This document shows positions 5,866-8,799 of a stretch of 8,799 nt of DNA, piece after piece. Position 1 is the first letter of the stretch. Each line of letters starts with the position of its first letter. The stretch comes from HGM13006 sp964518645 (GTDB lineage: Bacteria > Bacillota > Clostridia > Oscillospirales > Oscillospiraceae). The stretch spans positions 1-8,799 of the forward strand of contig CAZFGL010000094.1 in NCBI GenBank assembly GCA_964518645.1. Direction: 5' to 3'. The position numbers and the translations under genes are program-made. The notes under the pieces are model-generated. The model made no database searches. It worked only from the letters and a program-made list of their open reading frames with translations, and was not told where the DNA came from.

Positions 5866-7689
5866 TTAGCCGTTGCAGCGGTCGTATGCGCCCTGAACGA
5901 TTTCGGTGAGTGCATCAATGTCCATGGCCTCAATCTCAGCCACATACTTGTCCCAAACTGTATCGTCGTTTACATCCAGATCACCGTTGATGAACTGCAG
6001 AGCGCAGGTTGCAACGTGGGTGAGGATGTCAGAGTAAATGGAGCTGGCGTCAGCGCTCTCCTCGGCATCCAGAGTCGTGGTGGAGCCGATGATATTGTCG
6101 GTGGTTTTATTAGTTGCCCATGCCTCGAAGCAGGCCAGTTCTCTGTCACCAAATTCGAAGGACAGACGGGTGTCGAATACTACACCGGCCAGATCCTTGG
6201 TGGAAATAACACCGGAGGCGATGTTGGTTGCCTCGGCAACGGTCAGAAGGGCTGCGCCGTCCATCAGAGGCTCGCCGTTTGCGTCATAGTCCCAGGTCTC
6301 TACAACGCCTTCGCCGGAGCCAATCTGGAAACCGAAGTTGTACAGCAGGGAGCCTTCGTAGCTGTAGCCGTAGTCAAGATACTGCAGGGCAGTTTCAATC
6401 TCGTCACAGTTGGTGGTGATGGCAAGGGAGGTCATGTCAATGAGGGAGACCTCTTCGAAGAAGGGAATGGTTGCGCCGGCTTCCTCTGCAACGTCCTGTA
6501 CAGGCCACCAGTTGCAGTTTGCGTCCTCAGACTGGCCGGAGTAGATGCCGCCAAAGGGCTGGTTGTTAAAGATGTAACCGGTTCCGCCGGAAGCGGCCAG
6601 ACCAGCGTTCAGGTCGGAGAAGGGGTTCATTTCACGGTTCTGCATGTTCTCGAAGTTGATCAGACCTTCGTTGTACAGCTCGTTGAGCCAGGAGAGATAC
6701 TTCCGGGTGCCATCAGCGGTGGCACCGAAGATGACAGTGCCGTCTTCCTGGTAGTATGCGTTAGTAACGGTGCTGCCCATGCCGTTGGTGGACAGTTCTG
6801 CGATGGAGCCGAAGCCGCCGATGAGCTGACCGTTCTGCATGTTGACAGTGTTGTAAAGGCTCATGGGCTCAGTTGCGCCCTTCTCGGTCTTGAACGCACG
6901 GAGTACGTCGGTGAGCTCGTCATAGGTCTGGGGAACTTCCAGATCCAGATCTTCCAGCCAGTCCATACGGATGAAAGCACCCTGACCAGAGGGGTTGGCT
7001 ACCTGATCCTTCAGCGCATAGATTCCGAGGAACATACCGCCGTCCTGCACTTCCTTCAGCAGGTGCTGGTCGGAGTTAATGATGGTGTAGTAATTGGGCA
7101 TGTACTCTTCCAGCATGTCGGTGAGGTCAACAACGATCTCTTCCTCGTATGCTGCCTCAAGGCCGTTTGCGTAATCACCGGCGGGGATGATGTCGGTGTA
7201 ATCGCCGGAAGCGATCATCAGGTTGAACTGATCGGTTTCCTGAGTCTTGTCAACCACACGCAGTTCCATGGTGACACCGGTGTTCTCAGCCAGCCAGGCC
7301 CAGACCTGATGGTTTTCCATGGTGCCGCCTTCTACGTAGTTGAGGGTGCTGCCCTCAAAGCCGAAGAAGTAGCTCAGAGAAACAGGATCTTCAGTGATGG
7401 GGAGGGAGGTGTGCAGATCCTTCAGCATTGCCTTGTAGCCGGAAAAGTCCATGGCTGCATTGGCAGCGGTGAAGTCGGTTTCTGTGACGGGCTCTTCCAG
7501 AACGGAAGCTTCCTGTGTGGAGTCGGCAGCGGGGGTATCCTGAGCAGGCGCTGCCTCAGGTGCGGAGGATGCTTCAGAAACAGCTGCGGATCCGTTAGCG
7601 GAAGAAGCTGCGGTATCACCACATCCGGTCAGAAGGGCAGCTACCATGGTAAACACCAGAAGCAGAGCCAGAAGGTTTTTCTTTTTCAT
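5866..7689 (-). CDS. Extracellular solute-binding lipoprotein (family 1-like, ABC transporter)
   Basis: A 607-aa surface lipoprotein. It begins with a classic lipoprotein signal: MKKKN, a hydrophobic stretch, and the lipobox LLTGC with the lipidated cysteine at residue 23. A low-complexity Ser/Ala/Glu/Pro linker follows to about residue 62, as is common for anchored binding proteins. The mature part has family features: WLAENTGVTMELRVVD (strand after the first helix), FNLMIASGDYTDII, the IRMDWLEDLDLEVPQTYDELTDVLRAFKTE hinge-type segment and a C-terminal helical part ending AYDRCNG. This resembles the large (500-600 aa) sugar-type family 1 binding proteins such as LipO/YtcQ; the ligand is unknown. 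The ATG at 7689 has AAGGAGA upstream. No permease or ATPase gene is adjacent, so it is an orphan here and may use a transporter encoded elsewhere. Next downstream is the flavodoxin-like gene. Confidence 0.88.
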   Translation of the reverse strand: MKKKNLLALLLVFTMVAALLTGCGDTAASSANGSAAVSEASSAPEAAPAQDTPAADSTQEASVLEEPVTETDFTAANAAMDFSGYKAMLKDLHTSLPITEDPVSLSYFFGFEGSTLNYVEGGTMENHQVWAWLAENTGVTMELRVVDKTQETDQFNLMIASGDYTDIIPAGDYANGLEAAYEEEIVVDLTDMLEEYMPNYYTIINSDQHLLKEVQDGGMFLGIYALKDQVANPSGQGAFIRMDWLEDLDLEVPQTYDELTDVLRAFKTEKGATEPMSLYNTVNMQNGQLIGGFGSIAELSTNGMGSTVTNAYYQEDGTVIFGATADGTRKYLSWLNELYNEGLINFENMQNREMNPFSDLNAGLAASGGTGYIFNNQPFGGIYSGQSEDANCNWWPVQDVAEEAGATIPFFEEVSLIDMTSLAITTNCDEIETALQYLDYGYSYEGSLLYNFGFQIGSGEGVVETWDYDANGEPLMDGAALLTVAEATNIASGVISTKDLAGVVFDTRLSFEFGDRELACFEAWATNKTTDNIIGSTTTLDAEESADASSIYSDILTHVATCALQFINGDLDVNDDTVWDKYVAEIEAMDIDALTEIVQGAYDRCNG

Positions 7690-7739
7690 GATGATTCTCC
7701 TTGTTTGTAAATTCCGGGGGAGATGCCTCGGTCAATCTG

Positions 7740-7768
7740 AGTTTATCACGGGAGAATCAGGTTGTGAA
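7740..7768 (-). promoter_or_regulatory. Candidate sigma-A promoter for the solute-binding lipoprotein
   Basis: On the minus strand TTCACA (at 7763-7768) is separated by 17 bp from TAAACT (at 7740-7745), which is preceded by TGA to give an extended -10. The predicted start lies about 40 bp before the gene's ATG. The -10 match is only 4 of 6, so this is a candidate. Confidence 0.5.
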
Positions 7769-7781
7769 GCGTCAGGTTGTG
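7757..7781. repeat. 10-bp direct repeat over the lipoprotein promoter -35 region
   Basis: TCAGGTTGTG occurs at 7757-7766 and again at 7772-7781, separated by 5 bp, a 15-bp period. The copy at 7757-7766 overlaps the proposed -35 box at 7763-7768. This placement fits a tandem binding site for an unknown regulator. Confidence 0.55.
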
Positions 7782-7808
7782 TTATGATGTGTGATTTTTA
7801 TAAAGGAA

Positions 7809-7863
7809 GAGTGTGTGAAAATCTGCGCACAGCGAAAAAGTACGCAGGATTTGTCACACACTC
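7809..7863. other. Long imperfect hairpin between the DtxR-family gene and the lipoprotein promoter
   Basis: Outer arms GAGTGTGTGA (7809-7818) and TCACACACTC (7854-7863) are perfectly complementary. Past a one-base bulge (G7853) come five more pairs, AAATC (7819-7823) with GATTT (7848-7852), and past a second bulge (G7847) four more, TGCG with CGCA. That makes 19 pairs around a 15-nt loop. It starts 15 bp beyond the DtxR-family stop on the minus strand. The tail on that strand is TTCCTTTAT, so termination is possible but not typical. Confidence 0.6.
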
Positions 7864-7878
7864 CATTCGACTATGAAA

Positions 7879-8253
7879 TTAGGAACGGCTTTTTTCGGCT
7901 GCATGGTTCTTGATTGCAGCAAAACTTTCCGCGCTGATGACATGTTCCATCCGGCAGGCGTCCTCGGAAGCGATTTCCGGATCGACCCCCAGATTGGTCA
8001 GCCACTGGGTCAGCAGGGTATGGCGCTCAAAAATACGTTCAGCAATTTCCAGACCCCGGGGAAGCAGGGAGATATAGCCCTCGGGATTGACGGCGATGTA
8101 ACCATTCTCCCGGAGGTTTTTCATGGCAACGCTGACACTGGGTTTCGAGAAACCAAGTTCATTGGCAATGTCGATGGAACGGACCATGCCTTTTTTGTTC
8201 TGAAGCATAAGTATGGTTTCCAGATAGTTTTCCGCAGATTCGTGAATCTTCAT
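7879..8253 (-). CDS. DtxR/MntR-family metal-dependent transcriptional regulator
   Basis: A 124-aa regulator with an N-terminal winged helix-turn-helix (about residues 5-68; RSIDIANELGFSKPSVSVAMKNLRENGYI) and a short dimerisation/metal-binding domain. It lacks the C-terminal SH3-like domain of DtxR/IdeR, like MntR. The ligand motif DACRMEHVIS (C100, E103, H104) matches the DtxR primary-site pattern C-x-x-E-H, and H78 matches a DtxR ancillary-site histidine. The position of DtxR Met10 / MntR Asp8 is Asn9 here. It is divergent from feoA, so an iron-responsive repressor of ferrous iron uptake is the natural reading; manganese or dual sensing cannot be excluded. The ATG at 8253 has a weak ribosome binding site (GTGGTGAAC). 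Confidence 0.9.
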   Translation of the reverse strand: MKIHESAENYLETILMLQNKKGMVRSIDIANELGFSKPSVSVAMKNLRENGYIAVNPEGYISLLPRGLEIAERIFERHTLLTQWLTNLGVDPEIASEDACRMEHVISAESFAAIKNHAAEKSRS

Positions 8254-8288
8254 TTGTTCACCACGCTTGTTTCATTATATTAAGATTT

Positions 8289-8318
8289 ATTATAGCATCA
8301 GCACACCGCTGATTGCAA
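8289..8318 (-). promoter_or_regulatory. Candidate sigma-A promoter for the DtxR-family gene
   Basis: On the minus strand TTGCAA (8313-8318) is followed after 18 bp by TATAAT (8289-8294), about 35 bp before the ATG. A second TATAAT on the same strand (8273-8278) sits closer to the gene but lacks a clear -35 box. The spacer contains an inverted repeat ATCAGC-N5-GCTGAT (8297-8313), a possible operator. Confidence 0.6.
8297..8313. promoter_or_regulatory. Inverted repeat in the spacer of the regulator's promoter
   Basis: ATCAGC-ACACC-GCTGAT, a perfect 6-bp inverted repeat with a 5-bp centre, lies between the proposed -35 and -10 of the DtxR-family gene. It does not resemble the GGTTAG repeats at the feo genes, so any bound protein may be different. 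It may be a chance hairpin. Confidence 0.35.
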
Positions 8319-8351
8319 GAGGCAGTTGCCGGGAAACCGGGAAAGAAAAAA

Positions 8352-8363
8352 AGAAATATTTCT
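8352..8363. repeat. 12-bp AT-rich palindrome upstream of the feoA promoter
   Basis: AGAAATATTTCT is a perfect palindrome ending 11 bp before the -35 box, within an A-rich tract (about 8341-8372) that could also act as an UP-element. A role as a binding site is possible but unproven. Confidence 0.35.
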
Positions 8364-8374
8364 CAAAAAAAGAT

Positions 8375-8403
8375 TTGACAAGTGGGGGCAGGAGTGCTAT
8401 AGT
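8375..8403 (+). promoter_or_regulatory. feoA: Sigma-A promoter for feoA
   Basis: TTGACA (8375-8380), a 17-bp spacer, then TATAGT (8398-8403) make a near-consensus promoter preceded by an A-rich tract. Transcription should start near 8410, about 47 bp before the feoA ATG. Confidence 0.85.
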
Positions 8404-8409
8404 AGTGAA

Positions 8410-8427
8410 GGTTAGTCGAGGCTAATC
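8410..8427. promoter_or_regulatory. Candidate metalloregulator operator 1 (at the feoA transcription start)
   Basis: GGTTAG-TCGAGG-CTAATC is an inverted repeat with 6-bp arms (one mismatch) and a 6-bp spacer, just after the -10 box. A bound repressor here would block initiation. It shares half-sites and geometry with the copy before feoB. The half-site GGTTAG also occurs in the DtxR/IdeR iron-box consensus, although there the two halves lie closer together. Confidence 0.65.
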
Positions 8428-8456
8428 AAAAACGACTGCAGGAAGGTGGCGCAGCG

Positions 8457-8669
8457 ATGAACTTGGCAGAAGTGAAGGAAGGCAATGAGTATATTATCCG
8501 TGATATTATCACCGATGATGAGGAACTCAATGTGTTTCTCTTTTCTCTGGGCTGCTACAGCGGAGAGCCGATCACAGTTGTGTCCCGGATCAAGGGTGGC
8601 TGTGTGATTTCCGTTAAGGACAGCCGGTATAACATCGACAATCAGTTGGCAGAGGCCATTATCGTTTGA
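8457..8669 (+). CDS. feoA: Ferrous iron transport protein FeoA
   Basis: FeoA is a small cytoplasmic SH3-like protein that works with the FeoB membrane permease in Fe(II) uptake. The 70-aa length and the pattern MNLAEVKEGNEYIIRDIITDDEELNVFLF, LGCYSGEPITVVSRIKGGCVISVKD and the closing RYNIDNQLAEAI are typical of clostridial FeoA. The ATG at 8457 is preceded by GGAAGGTGG with a 7-nt spacer. It follows a near-consensus promoter and an operator-like repeat, is divergent from a DtxR-family regulator, and is followed after 113 bp by the start of feoB. Confidence 0.95.
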   Translation: MNLAEVKEGNEYIIRDIITDDEELNVFLFSLGCYSGEPITVVSRIKGGCVISVKDSRYNIDNQLAEAIIV

Positions 8670-8700
8670 TATGGCCATTCTGCCGGGACTGGTTCTTTTT

Positions 8701-8706
8701 TATGAT
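8701..8706 (+). promoter_or_regulatory. Possible -10 box of a separate feoB promoter
   Basis: TATGAT matches the -10 consensus at 5 of 6 bases and sits 4 bp before operator 2, nearly the same arrangement as at feoA. The matching -35 position (TTCTGC, 17 bp upstream) is poor, so feoB may instead rely on read-through from the feoA promoter. Confidence 0.35.
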
Positions 8707-8710
8707 ATTC

Positions 8711-8728
8711 GGTTAGGTGATACTAACC
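8711..8728. promoter_or_regulatory. Candidate metalloregulator operator 2 (between feoA and feoB)
   Basis: GGTTAG-GTGATA-CTAACC has perfect 6-bp arms and a 6-bp spacer. It is the same repeat as at 8410-8427, and both copies are followed by AAAA and CG. It lies 42 bp after the feoA stop and 54 bp before the feoB ATG. Confidence 0.7.
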
Positions 8729-8742
8729 AAAACGCAGTAAAT

Positions 8743-8765
8743 ATGTGATCCAAATCGGATCATAT
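8743..8765 (+). other. Hairpin just upstream of the feoB ribosome binding site
   Basis: ATGTGATCC (8743-8751) pairs with GGATCATAT (8757-8765) over nine pairs including one G-T, with a 5-nt loop. The stem ends 2 nt before the AGAGGAGG ribosome binding site of feoB, so it could affect translation start, stabilise a processed mRNA end, or be a binding site as DNA. Confidence 0.5.
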
Positions 8766-8782
8766 TAGAGGAGGAATTATCC

Positions 8783-8799
8783 ATGAGAATTGCTTTTGC
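8783..8799 (+). CDS. feoB: Start of ferrous iron transporter FeoB (cut by window edge)
   Basis: Only five full codons plus two bases are visible: Met-Arg-Ile-Ala-Phe, then GC, which is the start of an Ala codon. This agrees with the usual FeoB N-terminus that leads into the G1 GTPase motif (MRIAxAGNPN...). A strong AGAGGAGG lies 8 nt upstream. FeoB is the inner-membrane Fe(II) permease with a cytoplasmic GTPase domain. The call rests mainly on feoA being immediately upstream, and a second feoA-like gene cannot be excluded from so few bases. Confidence 0.72.

Noticed and set aside
4646..5869. A 407-codon open frame on the + strand opposite the flavodoxin-like gene
   Set aside because: It is low-complexity Thr/Ala/Gly-rich sequence with no start signal, caused by codon bias in the minus-strand gene.
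5803..7710. A 635-codon open frame on the + strand opposite the solute-binding lipoprotein gene
   Set aside because: It is longer than the real gene, but it has no recognisable domain, and the opposite strand shows a perfect signal peptide with lipobox, a ribosome binding site and a coherent binding-protein sequence. Strong codon bias in the real gene removes stops from the antisense frame.
8329..8340. Small CCGG-GAAA-CCGG hairpin before the feoA promoter
   Set aside because: Only four base pairs, with no link to a gene end or start; probably chance.

Overview
The window looks like a chromosomal piece of an anaerobic clostridial Firmicute of middling to high GC. The evidence is the infB-rbfA-DHH phosphoesterase-truB-ribF gene order, strong AAGGAGG-type ribosome binding sites, sigma-A-like promoters and a clostridial-style feoA. 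An Oscillospiraceae/Ruminococcaceae gut commensal would fit, but that placement is inference and I cannot name a genus.

Region 1 (1-4519, + strand) is the 3' part of a conserved translation/RNA-maturation operon. It holds the C-terminal two thirds of infB (entering from the left edge), rbfA, an NrnA-type DHH/DHHA1 phosphoesterase, truB and ribF. The genes are packed with overlaps or gaps of a few bases (23-bp overlap, ATGA overlap, 2-bp gap before a TTG start), so translational coupling is likely. The operon ends at two back-to-back perfect hairpins (4456-4484 and 4490-4519), which also sit at the 3' end of the convergent minus-strand gene.

Region 2 (4526-7878, - strand) reads right to left. 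A promoter region has a 10-bp direct repeat over its -35 box. It is followed by a 607-aa extracellular solute-binding lipoprotein with no transporter permease in the window. After a 65-bp gap with a small hairpin comes an unusual 424-aa protein: a small N-terminal domain joined to a flavodoxin-like domain that is split by a Gly/Pro insertion containing nine Gly-Gly-Pro units. A long imperfect hairpin (7809-7863) lies between the regulator gene to the right and the lipoprotein promoter.

Region 3 (7879-8799) is an iron-uptake locus. A short DtxR-family metal-dependent regulator (- strand) is divergent from feoA (+ strand), and feoB begins at the right edge. Two copies of the same 18-bp inverted repeat (GGTTAG-N6-CTAAYC) lie just after the feoA -10 box and in the 113-bp feoA-feoB gap. 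They are the best candidates for the regulator's operators.

The main unusual points are the Gly/Pro-interrupted flavodoxin paired with an orphan binding lipoprotein, the duplicated operator in the feo locus, and several unexplained hairpins or repeats in the intergenic DNA. I see no CRISPR array, insertion sequence, phage gene, tRNA or rRNA.
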